From NCBI GenBank assembly GCA_026874595.1, contig CM049307.1:9881579-9945578 (forward strand): a stretch of 64,000 nucleotides of DNA, in the 5' to 3' direction. The notes beneath the pieces were generated by a model. That model made no database searches. It was given only the letters and a program-made list of their open reading frames with translations, and was not told where the DNA came from. How positions within the stretch are numbered: the first letter of the stretch is position 1; each line of letters starts with the position of its first letter. This DNA comes from Sipunculus nudus. Its lineage: Eukaryota > Annelida > Sipuncula > Golfingiida > Sipunculidae. A program made the position numbers and the translations under genes. This document shows, piece by piece, positions 1 through 12,100 of this stretch.

Positions 1-825
1 TAGGCTAGGCTAATGTAGATGTACAGGTTGTGTATGGGTCCTAGTCACTGGGGTTAGGCTTGTGGTTTGGTAGATGTACAGATTGTGTAACAGTCCTAGA
101 CCACCCTAGTCACTAGGGTTAGGCTAGTGTAGATGTACAGGTTGTGTACAGGTCCTAGTCACTGGGGTTAGGCTTGTGGTTTGGTAGATGTACAGATTGT
201 GTAACAGTCCTAGACCACCCTAGTCACTAGGGCTAGGCTAATGTAGATGTAAAGGTTGTGTATGGGTCCTAGTCACTGGGGTTAGGCTAGGCTAATGTAG
301 ATGAACAGGTTGTGTACAGGTCCTAGTCACTGGGGTTAGGCTTGTGGTTTGGTAGATGTACAGATTGTGTAAAGGTCCTAGATAACCCTAGTCACTAGGG
401 CTAGGCTAGTGTAGATGTACAGGTTGTGTACAGGTCCTAGACAACCCTAGACACTAGGGCTAGGCTAGGCTAATGTAGATGTACAGGTTGTGTACAGGTC
501 CTAGTCACTGGGGTTAGGCTTGTGGTTTGGTAGATGTACAGATTGTGTAACAGTCCTAGACCACCCTAGTCACTAGGGCTAGGCTAATGTAGATGTACAG
601 GTTGTGTACAGGTCCTAGTCACTGGGGCTAGGCTTGTGGTTTGGTAGATGTACAGATTGTGTAACAGTCCTAGACCACCCTAATCACTAGGGCTAGGCTG
701 ATGTATATGTACAGGTTGTGTACAGATCCTAGACAACCCTAGACACTAGGGCTAGGCTAGGCTAATGTAGATGTACAGGTTGTGTACAGGTCCTAGACAC
801 TGGGGCTAGGCTAGAGTAGATGTAC
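1..825. repeat. 114-bp higher-order minisatellite (55 + 59 bp subunits)
   Basis: About 14 subunits share AGATGTACAGRTTGTGTA. Two variants alternate: one followed by GGTCCTAGTCACTGGGG, the other by CAGTCCTAGACCACCCTAG. Starts at 17, 72 and 131 give a 55+59 = 114 bp dimer. A few positions break the alternation. It is cut by the window edge, so total length is unknown. Confidence 0.9.
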
Positions 826-1249
826 AAATTATTATTTAGCCTTGAAAGTCCATTGAAATGCCCACTTTATAACTCAGATTAGTGAAAGTCAACTGAAGTA
901 TACTGATGGTGCTTTGTCTGCAGTCCATCCAGTAATCATAACAGCACAAATCATAACAGTAGGGACTAGGATCATGACCTTGTAAATTCTAAGAGGTTTT
1001 GAAAATATCTTGACACCTGAAATGAGGTCACCATTACATACTGGTATGTTCTATGAGTTACATAGTGCAAGTAAAATACACAAATGGACAGATATCTGAA
1101 GTTAGACTGCAAGGATTGTACTTTTAAATCAGGTTGCCAGAAGAACTTTGATAGCGTTTTCTTGAAGGAAGATTGGTTTTGCACCTAAGATTTTTTTGCC
1201 CTGTTTAATATTCCCATCATTGTAACTAAAAATATGTTTTTGAGATTTT

Positions 1250-3556
1250 CCAAAATATTGGTCCTGTGATCAGTTTGAAGCCAACCTGTCTACCAAAACT
1301 GGAGTTATCATCCATAAACTAATTTGTGAATGGATGGGCCCTGTGACCTTAACCTTTGACCTAGTGACCCCAAAATCAAAAGGAAACTTCCCCTATTGGC
1401 AGGTGCACCACATGGCCAATGATGGAAGGATTGAGATGAATAGATTGGCTTAAAATGCATCCACAATCTTTCTAAAGTAATGGGTCCTGTGACCTTGGAC
1501 CTTTGATATCATGATCTTACTTTAGTGGTGGGCCATATTTAAGTCAAGTTTGAAACCAATATTTCAAACAAAACTGGTGTTATCATCTGGAAAATAATAT
1601 GTGGCTGGATGGCACCCATGACCTATACCTTTGACCTTGTAACCCCAAAATCCATAAGTTGCTTCCACTTTTGACAGGTGAGCAACATCTGGAAGATAGA
1701 AGGTTTGGGACAGAAAGTTTGGCTAAAGATACATCAACAATCTTTTTAAAGAAGTGGGTCCTGTGACCTTGACCTTTGGCCTTATGACCCCAAAATCAAA
1801 AGGAAACTTCCCCTATTGGCAGGTGCACCATATGGCCAATGATGGAAGGATTGAGATGAAAAGATTGGCTTAAAATGCATCCACAATCTTTCTAAAGTAG
1901 TGGATCCTGTGACCTTGACCTTTGATCTCATGACCCCAGAATCAACAGTTCTTACTTTAGTGGTGGGCCATATTTAAGTCAAGTTTGAAACCAATATTTT
2001 AAACAAAACTGGTGTTATCATCTGGAAAATAATATGTGGTTGGATCGCACCCATGACCTATACCTTTGACCTTGTGACCCCAAAATCCATAAGTTACTTC
2101 CACTTTTGGCAGGTGAGCAACATCTGGAAGATAGGTTTGGGACAGAAAGTTTGGCTAAAAATATATCAATCTTTTTAAAGAAGTGGGTCCTGTGACCTTG
2201 ACCTTTGGCCTTATGACCCAAAATCAAAAGGGTTCTTACATTATTGGTGGGTCATATATAAGTCAAAATTGAAACCAATATGTCAGTCCAAACTTGAGTT
2301 ATCATCCAGAAACAAATATGTGGACAGATGGACCCCTGTGACCATGACCTTTGACCTTGTGACCACCAAATGAATCAGGTTCTTCCCCTATAGGCAGCTC
2401 AGCAATATGTGCAAAATGGAAGTTTGGCTTAAAATGCATCCACAATCACAATCTTAATAAGTGGGTACTGTGACCTTGACCTTTGACCTCATGACCCCAA
2501 AATTTAACAAAATCTTCCCCTATTGGCAGGTTAGCAATATATTGAAGATGGAAGGTTTGCGATGAAAAGTTTGGCTTCAAATACATATGCATTCTTTTTA
2601 AATAAATGAGCCCTGAGACCTTGACCGTTGACCATTGGACCCCAAAATCAACATGGTTCTTACTTTAGTGGTGAGTCATATATAAATTAAGTTTGAAACT
2701 AATATATCAAACTAAACTGGAGTTAAATCTGGAAACTAATTTGTGAACAGATGGTCCCTATGACCTTGACCTTTGACCATGTGACCCCAAATTCATTTAT
2801 GCTCTCCCCAGACTGGCAAGTCAGCTAAACGCGCTAAATATAAAGTTTGGGATGAAAAGCTTGGCTTAAAATGCAGCCATAATCTTTTTAAATGCGAGTC
2901 CTGTGACCTTGACCTTTGACCTTGTGACCCCAAAATCATATAGGTTCTTGCTTTAATGGTGGGCCATACGTAAGTCAAGTTTGAAATCCATGTGTCAATA
3001 CAACCTGGAGTTATCATCTGGAAATAAATTTGTGTGGATGGACGGATGGACAGACAGCTAAACAGACAGACAGGGTGATTACTATATGGCATCCACTAGT
3101 GATCAATAAACACAACAGGTTTTGGGACACTAGATGTATTTACAGCTGAGAAATTGATATGATTGTTGTCATTTTATGGTAAAAAAAAATAGAAAAATAT
3201 TCGTTAAAATAACAAAAAATACAGGTGGCACAACTACTTTTCGGGAACTGACTAAACTAGTCATGGTCAATATTCAAGGCAAGATTCATGACAATCCATG
3301 CATTAATTATCAAGATACTGGAGGTTTTGTATTATATTTTTGATTATTCTGGGGGGTACTTTCAAGCCCCATAGCTCGGAAGATATAGGTCACAGTGACC
3401 TTATTTCAGGTTTCCAAGGAGATTATTTATTGACCTTGGATGTTCACTAAGAGGTTTCTAGGAGCAGCAGTTACGATTTGTGCCCTGCTAACGGACGGAC
3501 GACGGACAAAGCACGATTCCTATACCTCAGTTGACTTACAGTCAGCTGAGCTAAAA
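1250..3556 (+). mobile_element. F1 element, copy with expanded 142-bp array
   Basis: From about 1340 to 2930, roughly 12 modules spaced about 142 bp each carry a version of GTGACCTTGACCTTTGACC; a near-identical 420-bp (three-module) duplication is seen at 1381 and 1801. The tail 3181-3556 matches 7031-7424 closely, has an ACGG run at 3490-3508, and ends in the F1 hairpin (CTCAG, TGACT, loop TAC, AGTCA, CTGAG) followed by CTAAAA. The left end is not resolved. Confidence 0.7.
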
Positions 3557-4059
3557 ATGTGAGAAAATAATTAAACACAACAGACAGATAGCCTTCATAT
3601 TGTGCACATGAATTTATATAGATCATAGGATGAAGCCGATTCCAGATTGGGGTTATGACCTTCAATATGAGTGGCCTTTGCTTTAATAATTTTATATTTG
3701 GTAAATATCTGATTAAACATTACATTTCTCATGAATGGTTGGATGGATTGTTATGAAATTCTGACTGTCGAAAGTTCATGGAAGTAAGTTATGAGATGTA
3801 AAAACTGGTGACCTTGATCTTCAATGTTAAATTACTCCCAAGTAAGGATTATCTTTCAAATATACTGCATATTTTTTTTCATCAATATTGGTACACCTGT
3901 TGTTCAACAAAGTTTTTAGAGAAGTTCCAAAACATGTGACATTCTTGAACCTCTAGGCCAAATCTGAGAAAATGTAATAGTATATTTGTGCACCCTATTT
4001 CTTTTGAAGTTCTGTTAAAACTGTTCATTCCATCTGTCATATTCTGATGACCTGATAAT

Positions 4060-4945
4060 AAGGGAAGAACCCTGTTTTAGGTGTCAAGGTCACAGGGTCC
4101 ACTTCCTGAGAAAGTTTGTTGATGCATTTTAAGCCAAACTTTTCAAAACCTTTCATCTTTAATAAATGTCTCACCCTACCAACAGGGGCAAAATCCAATT
4201 GCATCCAAGGTCACAAGGGCAAAGGCAGGGATCAACATAAGCAGAATAGTAAAACCTGCCTGGGGGGGCCAGTTGAGCCCCAAATCACTGGCCCTTGCAG
4301 AAACAAGTGACCCATGGGTCATGATGCTCAGCTGACTGAGCAGTTGGTATTGGCAAAAATGTGTTACTAGATGGATTTGATGGACCTCCCAGGATGTCAA
4401 GTTAGAAGCTTCTAGGTCCAATGGTTATGATTTGTGCCCTGTAAACAGATGACCACTTATTTGAAGGTCTCAAAATTAACTTCAGTTATTTTCACTGGTA
4501 CCTAAAAATTCTTCAGAAGGAATGCGAAAAAAGTCAGGCTAAACTTATCACCCTTAGCCTTCTATCTTTCACATATGGCTAACTTAATCATAGGGGAACC
4601 CTCAGAGACCTAATGATTTTGAGGCCACAATGCTAAAGGTAAAGGTCACAGGATCCATATTTTTTTTAATTGTCTTCAAGTTTACATCCCAAACCTTTCA
4701 TCTTTTATATTTGGGTCAGCTGGCGAAAGGATTAAGATTCCCATTAATTTTTAAGTCTAAAGGTCAAGGTCACAGGACCCACTTATTAAAACATGTTGTA
4801 GAATAATATTACATTTTTAGCCCTTACATTTTCAAACACTAATCAAACAAAGAAACTAAATTTCCATATCCAATGCATGTGTGATATTATCCTTGGAGAC
4901 AAATTCAGCCAAACAAATTCAGCCAAGCATAGTAACCCATGAGTC
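4060..4945 (-). mobile_element. degenerate inverted F1 copy
   Basis: On the minus strand, GGGACTCATGGGTTA near 4935 matches the F1 5' start (AGGGACCCATGGGTC). GGTCAAGGTCACAGG modules (4083, 4641, 4758) are reverse complements of the 1340-2930 array. A plus-strand start-like sequence (GTGACCCATGGGTCATGATGCTCAGCTGA) at 4308 suggests two overlapping relics. Confidence 0.5.
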
Positions 4946-5275
4946 CCTAGTTATATTTGCGGGCCTTGCAAATTCCTTGACTAGCTATTGTGACCTCGTA
5001 GAGCCACCAGTTTCATTCATCCATACAAGTACACACAGACACCACAAGAATCTTCTGAACTAGGTTTTTGCATGTATTTAATGACCATCTGATTTGAATC
5101 TGTACAGTGTATGTAATTGTTATGAACATGTTTATCACTTTTTTTGTAACCAGTTGTCTCATGAAATCCTGGAAACAACATAATATGTACTCAAGGATAA
5201 AAAATAACTTAAAGGTCATTAAATTGACAACATAATGCATCTGGGCATAATCTTTGACTTAACCCCTCAGATACG

Positions 5276-6122
5276 TTTATTTTATTTGTGCCTTCACTAA
5301 AATAAAATCTACAGAGCACCTTGACTTCACAAAATACACATCTATATACTTTTTACACACATTGTAGGAGGGGAAAACTTACACAGGTATTGTCAAACTA
5401 TTAACGCATTCCTATTAACAATCTTTTTACAAAACTTATCTATCTGATATACAGAGAATATTGTTGCTTCCAGGCAACACTGGTTTATAAAATCAAACGC
5501 CAACAAATACAATGAACAAAATGTGGGGAAAGCAGTCCAGTATGATATGCTTGAGTGCAGCATCATGTGGCTTAGCACAATCGTTTTAGCCACTCAAGTT
5601 TATCTACATACTTTCTCTTTTTTTAAGAATATTTTGGTATGTTATTTGTAAATATATGAAATACTGTGGAATTTCAGGATATTATTATAAGTCCTGTCAT
5701 TTTGCATACAAACATTAACATAAATCCAAATAACATTGGATTAGTGCCCATACTGACAATCAACTATCACAACTGATGCCAAAATACCAGTATAGTTATT
5801 TGTCTTTTGATAAGTGTATTTTGCATTTCTAGTTCTGTTGGGGAAACCATCCAAATTGCAACACAAAAATTTGGTTCACATCCTGAAACTTGAATATGAC
5901 TTTCAGTTTTCAGGGCCATTTCACTATATTTGCTGCTTTTTAAGGCTGCTTAAAATAAAAATTTTATCACTTTGGTTTTTTTTTTTGCAAAACAGCAGTA
6001 AATTTTAAATATTTACTCCTGGAGAAGGCTCCCAGGGTGAGTCGTAATGGTGCTGACTGTGACTGATCTGCCAGTATTTAACGGGTGAAAACAAAGATAA
6101 CCTAAAATTTCATTATGTTCTA
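5276..6122 (-). other. probable USO1 3'UTR with tandem poly(A) signals
   Basis: Region after the stop codon. Two overlapping AATAAA hexamers on the minus strand (TTTATT at 5276-5281 and 5281-5286) are the clearest polyadenylation signals downstream, giving an inferred 3'UTR of about 850 nt. No recognised repeat family interrupts it, unlike the flanks. The actual cleavage site cannot be fixed from sequence. Confidence 0.4.
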
Positions 6123-6179
6123 CTATTCATCTTCCAAATCCAGGTCATCATCATCATCGTCATCATCATCATCTTCTAT
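6123..6179 (-). CDS. USO1: USO1 coding exon 23, acidic tail and stop
   Basis: Acceptor TATCTTACAG|ATAGAA. Encodes IEDDDDDDDDDDLDLEDE and stops at TAG (6125-6123). This is the acidic C-terminal tail that in p115 binds GM130 and giantin. The tail here is a pure ten-Asp run built of GAY codons, shorter and simpler than the mixed Glu/Asp tail of vertebrates. Confidence 0.93.
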   Translation of the reverse strand: MEDDDDDDDDDDLDLEDE

Positions 6180-9100
6180 CTGTAAGATAAAAAAAGATAG
6201 AGTTAAGTCTCACACCATAAAAGAAAAGCTCATCAGTTACAATCACATGTAGTTTACTGAACTTCCACAAATTTAATAGATTTTGGACAATTAAAGGAAT
6301 ATGTAAATTAAGCAACATGAGTGCATAAGTTTGTCAAAGTTTAACAGTCTGTCAAAGATACAAAACCACACATCAAATAACAAGCAAACAGAGGACTGAG
6401 TTAAAAAAGAGATGGATCAACAAATGCCATTACACAACAAGGCCTACAGGCCTAATGCGAACCTGTGCATTGGGAAATACACAAGGTATAATGGTTCAAT
6501 GCTGGACCATTACTTCTCATGTATATGAAAAATGCAGGTACTAAACATTTTGAATAAGAAACAATTACACAAACATCACTGCTGAAATTCTGGCATGGGT
6601 GCACACAACACAACTAGGGACCCATGGGTCTCAACACTCAGCTGAATTTGTCTATAAGGATATTTTAAAAGAAATTTTTCAGAATGACAGTCCTGTGACC
6701 TTAACCAATGACCTTGTAACCAAAAAATCTTAGAACTTAATATCCTTGAACTTGCAGCATTAGAATTATTGTAACAATCTTTTAAAAAGTGACCTTGACC
6801 TCTGACCAGATAACCTAAAATTCTACAGGTTTACTAACTTTAGGCAAGTAAGCCATGTGTGAACGTTGGAAAGTTCAGGATGAAAAGTTTGATTTACAGT
6901 GCATCCACAATCTTTTTAAAGATGTGGCTTATGTGACCTTCAACTTAGATTGATGGACCCTGGTAATCAAAATGAATTTACTTATGTGGTTGGTCATTAT
7001 TAAGTCAAGTTTGAAGCAAGTTTATTTTTAGTAAATAAACAGAAAAATATTTGTTAAAATAGAAAAAATACCGGTGGCGCCACCACGTTTCAGGAACTGA
7101 CAAAACTAGTCATGGTCAATATTTAAGGCAAGATTCATGACAAACCATGCATTAATTATCAAGATATTGGAGGTTTTGTATCAAATTTCTTACTATTCTG
7201 GGGGGTACTTTCAAGCCGCTTAGCTCAAAGGATATAGGTCGCAGTGACCTAATTTCAGGTATCCAAGGAGATTTTTTATTGACCTCCCTGGATTATAACT
7301 AAGAAGTTTCTAGGACCAGCTGTTATGATTTGTGCCCTGCTAACGGATGGCCGGATATCCGTATGGACAACGGACAAAGCGCCATTCCTACACCTCAGTT
7401 GACTTACAGTCAGCTGAGCTAAAAATGATTGTAGCTGGCACCACCAGTCTTGTATACAACGAAGCTTTCAGAGATATATACATATGCCCAAGTTCAGACT
7501 GATATATCAAACCCCTCCTGAGAAATAAGCAGGGACACACACTGTGCAAAAATTATTGTAGGTGGCACCACCAGTCTTGTATAAGACAAAGCTATTCAAT
7601 AGGTATAAATATGCCCAATTTAAGGATGATATATCAAATTCCTCTATAGAAATAAGCAGGTACAAAAGTCACACACTGTGCAAAAGTCATTGTAGATGGT
7701 GACACCTGTCTTGTGAACAAGAAACCCATCAAAGACGCATAGACAGGTCAAATTATCAGGCCAATATATCAAACTTACCTTAAGTCTTGGGGCTGACCAC
7801 GCTTAGGTGAGAAAGGCAGTTGCCCCTAGTGAACTGTGACAAATTTGCTTGCTCAGGCTATTACACTGAGTGAACTCATGACCTGCACCTGGCTAGACTG
7901 GGTGAACTTTTGACCTGTACCTGGCTGCACTGAGTGAACTCTTGACCTGTTGCCCAATCTGATACAGTTGGCAGTCTGCCAAAGCTATAAATAGATTGGC
8001 TCCACATGCAGCCCTGAGAGGCATGACACCCATGAGGTGATCACATGGTGCCAATGAGGTGTTCACATGTCACCCATGAGGGGATCACATGCCTTGAGCT
8101 TGGCTGCACTGACTGAACTCTTGACCTATATTTGGCTGCACTGAATGAACTCTTGATCTGTTGCCAAATCTGAAACAGTTGGCAGTTTCTTAACCTATTT
8201 AAATATACAGACACAATCTTAACCTGTTGGCAAATCTGTTTACACATACTGAAAGACTTTGGCTAAAATGCATTTTTTCAGGCTGACATATTCATAAACT
8301 TTTTATCAAAATATCTAGAATAATAAAAGATGCAGTTTTTTTCATAAATAAGCTGAATCCCACAACATTTGATATATGACAGATTATTGCATAAAATCTG
8401 GGGATGGTAGCTCCTGCTATTCTGAGAAATTATGGGTTAATGTACAGATGACCAATGACCCCCGTACAAAAAAAGGTCAATGCAGGTGACCACCAATACC
8501 TGAATTTCATATATGGCTCATGTGACCAACACTGACAGAAAATTTGGTGATCATAGCTCCGGCCCTTTCTGAGATTGTCATTTTAGTATGCTTTTTTGGA
8601 CAGATTACTAGATTCAACTTCCTGTAATTCGGCAAAAATTCACTGAACTTGAACCATTTGAACAAACTTGAGAGAGATGATATAAAAGATTATTTCTGTG
8701 AAATATTGAACAAACTGGCTTGACCGTTTCAGAGAAGAAGATTTTTTAAGGTTTTTTTTAGCTTTTTCTCTATAAAATCTGAGAAAATGCAGATTTTTTC
8801 AGATGGCTAATTTTTTGCATTAAATTTCATGATGCTAGTTCCAGTCAATCAAATAGTATGCGTTAACGTATACCTGTGATTGTAAACATTGCCTGGCATG
8901 AGGAATATCTAAAATCATAAATCTACATTTTTTTTAAGTTTTTAAAAATCATTCTTGTCAATATTAACCAAAGATAACCTGAAATCTAAATGTCTGGAGG
9001 CATGATGTGAGGATGCTGATAAACTGGTTCCAGGCTAGATGTATCTGCTTCACACAGCTAACATATATGGTAAAATGACTCAATTCAAATTTTATTATTC

Positions 9101-12100
9101 AGCTAAAATTCATTCTTCGGAACCATAAAAGACAATTTATTATTAGAAGAATTATTCAGGGGATTATTCTTGTAAAATATTAAACAAATTGGCCTCAGTG
9201 GCGTCAGTCAAAAAATGTTTTGCAGGTTTATAACTCATATGGGAAAATAAAGCAAAATGGCTAAGTTAAGCTTCCCATAACTCAGCCAAAAATCACTGAA
9301 CCAAAACCATTTGAACAAACTTGAATTATCAACATCTAAGGATAATTAATGTGTGAGATTTATGAATTTGGCCCAGTGGTTTTTGAGAAGAAGATCTTTG
9401 TAGCCACTGAGCTAAAATGGGCTGTTATGGCATATGATCAAATTCAGCTTCCCATAACTCAGCCAAAAGTCACTGAACTGAGACCATTTGAACAAACTTC
9501 CGAAAGCACTACCCTAGGATCATTTCTGTGGGATATTAAACAATTTGGCCATATGGTTTCAGAGAAGAAGTTTTTTGTAGCTGTCAGTATGATATGGGCA
9601 CTGATGACCCCCGTACAAAAAAAGGCTGATGCAGGTGGCGCCACCAATACCTCAATTTCAGATATGACTCATGTGACCAACATTAGCATAAAATTTGATG
9701 ATGATAGCTCCAGCCATTTCTAAGATTGTAATTTTAGTATGCTTTTTTGGACAGATGACTAAGTTCAACTATCTGTAACTCGGCCAAAAATCACCAAACT
9801 TAAAGCAGTCGAACAAACTTGAGAGAGATATTGGACAATTTGGCTGAACAGTTTCGGAGAATTTTAGCTTTTTCCCTATAAAATCTAAGAAAATGCAGTT
9901 AGCCAAAAAATAAGCAAAATCTGATAGAGTTTTTTAGATGACTAATTTTTGCAGAAAATTTCGTGATGCTAACTCTTGCCGTTTTTAAGATAGTATAGGT
10001 TAACGTACAGACGACGGACACCATCGCATAAGCTCACAGGTTCGCTAAAAACAAGTCACATTGACCCAATGAGGGTTTCAGAGCAAATTGTACGAGAACT
10101 GGAAGCTAGGTTAAAAACAGTAACCTGTCAAATACAAAACTTCAATAAAAGTGTGTTAATCAAGTAATGGTGTGTGTTGCCACCAGAATAGTAGAGATCA
10201 ATAAGCACACCAAATCCATCCAGCCTTTCCTTGGAAAACTGGCTTTTTGTATGAAGTCTAGTAATAAGTCCTACTCCTGTAAAATGTTCATACAAGTGGA
10301 AATGCTAGATCTTGGAGGACTTATTCAAGGATATTATACAAGTGGGCAAAAAAAGGAAACACCCAAGAAAAGGGACATAAATATTAGACTGACTTTTGAT
10401 GTCTGTAACCATGGTTTTAATAAATAACAAATTGCATGCAGTTATGTGAATGTTCTGGCAGTCTGGAGATGACAAAGCTGACTTTAATGGCTGCTGTGAT
10501 GTCCACACATTAGACTTGGCTTGTGATGACACAAACACTGACCTTTTCACCGAGTTCTTTCAACCTCTTCCTGTAGGTGTCTAGCTTGTTGTCCTGGTCC
10601 GCCAGAAGCACCAGCAGATCTTCTTGTTCTTTCTTCACCGCCTCCAGCTCCTGTGCTGCCGAGGCCTCATCCACCGCATCATTGTCTTTATCAGCTTCCA
10701 ATGCCTGTGAAAGAATGTAGGACCCCCATAACAGCATGTATTAAATATGTACAAATAAGCATGAAAATCAGACTAAAAACCTTGATTACAGATCAAATGC
10801 ATGATTTAATAGATAAACTACATGTGTCGGAATGATACTAATGCCCCCACCTGGAGCAAATTAGAAATATTTGTTAAAGTTTGTAAAATTTTCTATGTTC
10901 AGGAGTTGTCATACGGTCAAAAGTAGGTCAACCTGTACAAAACTCAAACATGATCTATAAGTGGTCATTTTGCTGCCACAAACCAAAAATTAGGCCAATA
11001 TCTGCAAATTGGGGAAAAAAGTCTGTACATGTGCATTTATAATGAAAATTTCAATTTTTCATGAAATTTTATATGTTCAGGAGACGTTATATGGTCAAAA
11101 CTAAGTTAACCGGGACAAAATGTGAACTCGATCTGTAAGTGGTCATTATGCGCCCTACAAACCAAACATTAGGCCAATATCTGCAAGCATTGCAAAAAAA
11201 AAGTCTCTGCATGTGCATTTATCATGAAAAGTTCTTTTTCATGTGTTTTTCTATGTTCTGGAGCCGTCATACACATAAAAACAGGTCAACCAGGACAAAA
11301 TGCAAACTTGATCTGTACATGGTCATTATGCACCCACACACCAAAAATTAGGCCAATATCTGCAAGCACTGCCAAAAAAAAAGTCCATATATGTGCATTT
11401 GTCATAAAATTTCTATTATTCATGAAATTTTGTGTGTTCCGGAGCCGTCATACACTCAAAAAAAGTCAACCTGGACAAAATGTGAACTCACACACCAAAA
11501 ATCAGGCCAATATCTGCAGGCATTGCGGAAAAAAGTCTGTTCAACTGTTTCATTTCGGAAGGACAAAATGACGGACATGGTAAAACTATATGCCCTGGCC
11601 ACTTTGTGGCAGGGGCATAAAAATAAGCTGGTTAATAATAAGACTGAAGCTTTAACAAGGCCTACAGGCCTAATGCGAACCTGTGCAAGGTTTGGGAGTA
11701 TGAATGGAGGTTTATTTTTAAAATTTAATATTGATCCTTTTAAGTCCTTCATATCTACCTTAGTCATTATGATTTCAGCAAAATGGACATTTTAGACCTG
11801 CAAGTTTCAGACTAGGACATTTAAAAACTAGAATATGGGTAGTCAACAAGCGACTGTGTATCCGCAGAAATCAGAAGGGGACGGGTGAAGTGAGGCATTG
11901 ATTAAGTGGCAAGGGGAATAGAGTGAGGTGTGTTGCATATTAGCATGGATGTCTGCAGCATAAACGTGAATGTAGGTGGAGCCACCTGTCATAAAATCTA
12001 GAAAGCTGTCCAGGATGTATAAACCTGCAAAATTTCAGGTGGATAAGTCAAACCACTGCTGAGATATGAGTGATTTTATCCCAGGGCAGATGAACAGATG

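Noticed and set aside
6140-6176. ATC/GAT trinucleotide run as a simple microsatellite
   Set aside because: It is the coding Asp tract of USO1 exon 23, with correct acceptor, phase and stop.
9349-9723. 124-codon open frame on the plus strand
   Set aside because: Lies wholly within F2 copy 1; the homologous part of copy 3 does not keep the frame clearly, and it has no recognisable domain.
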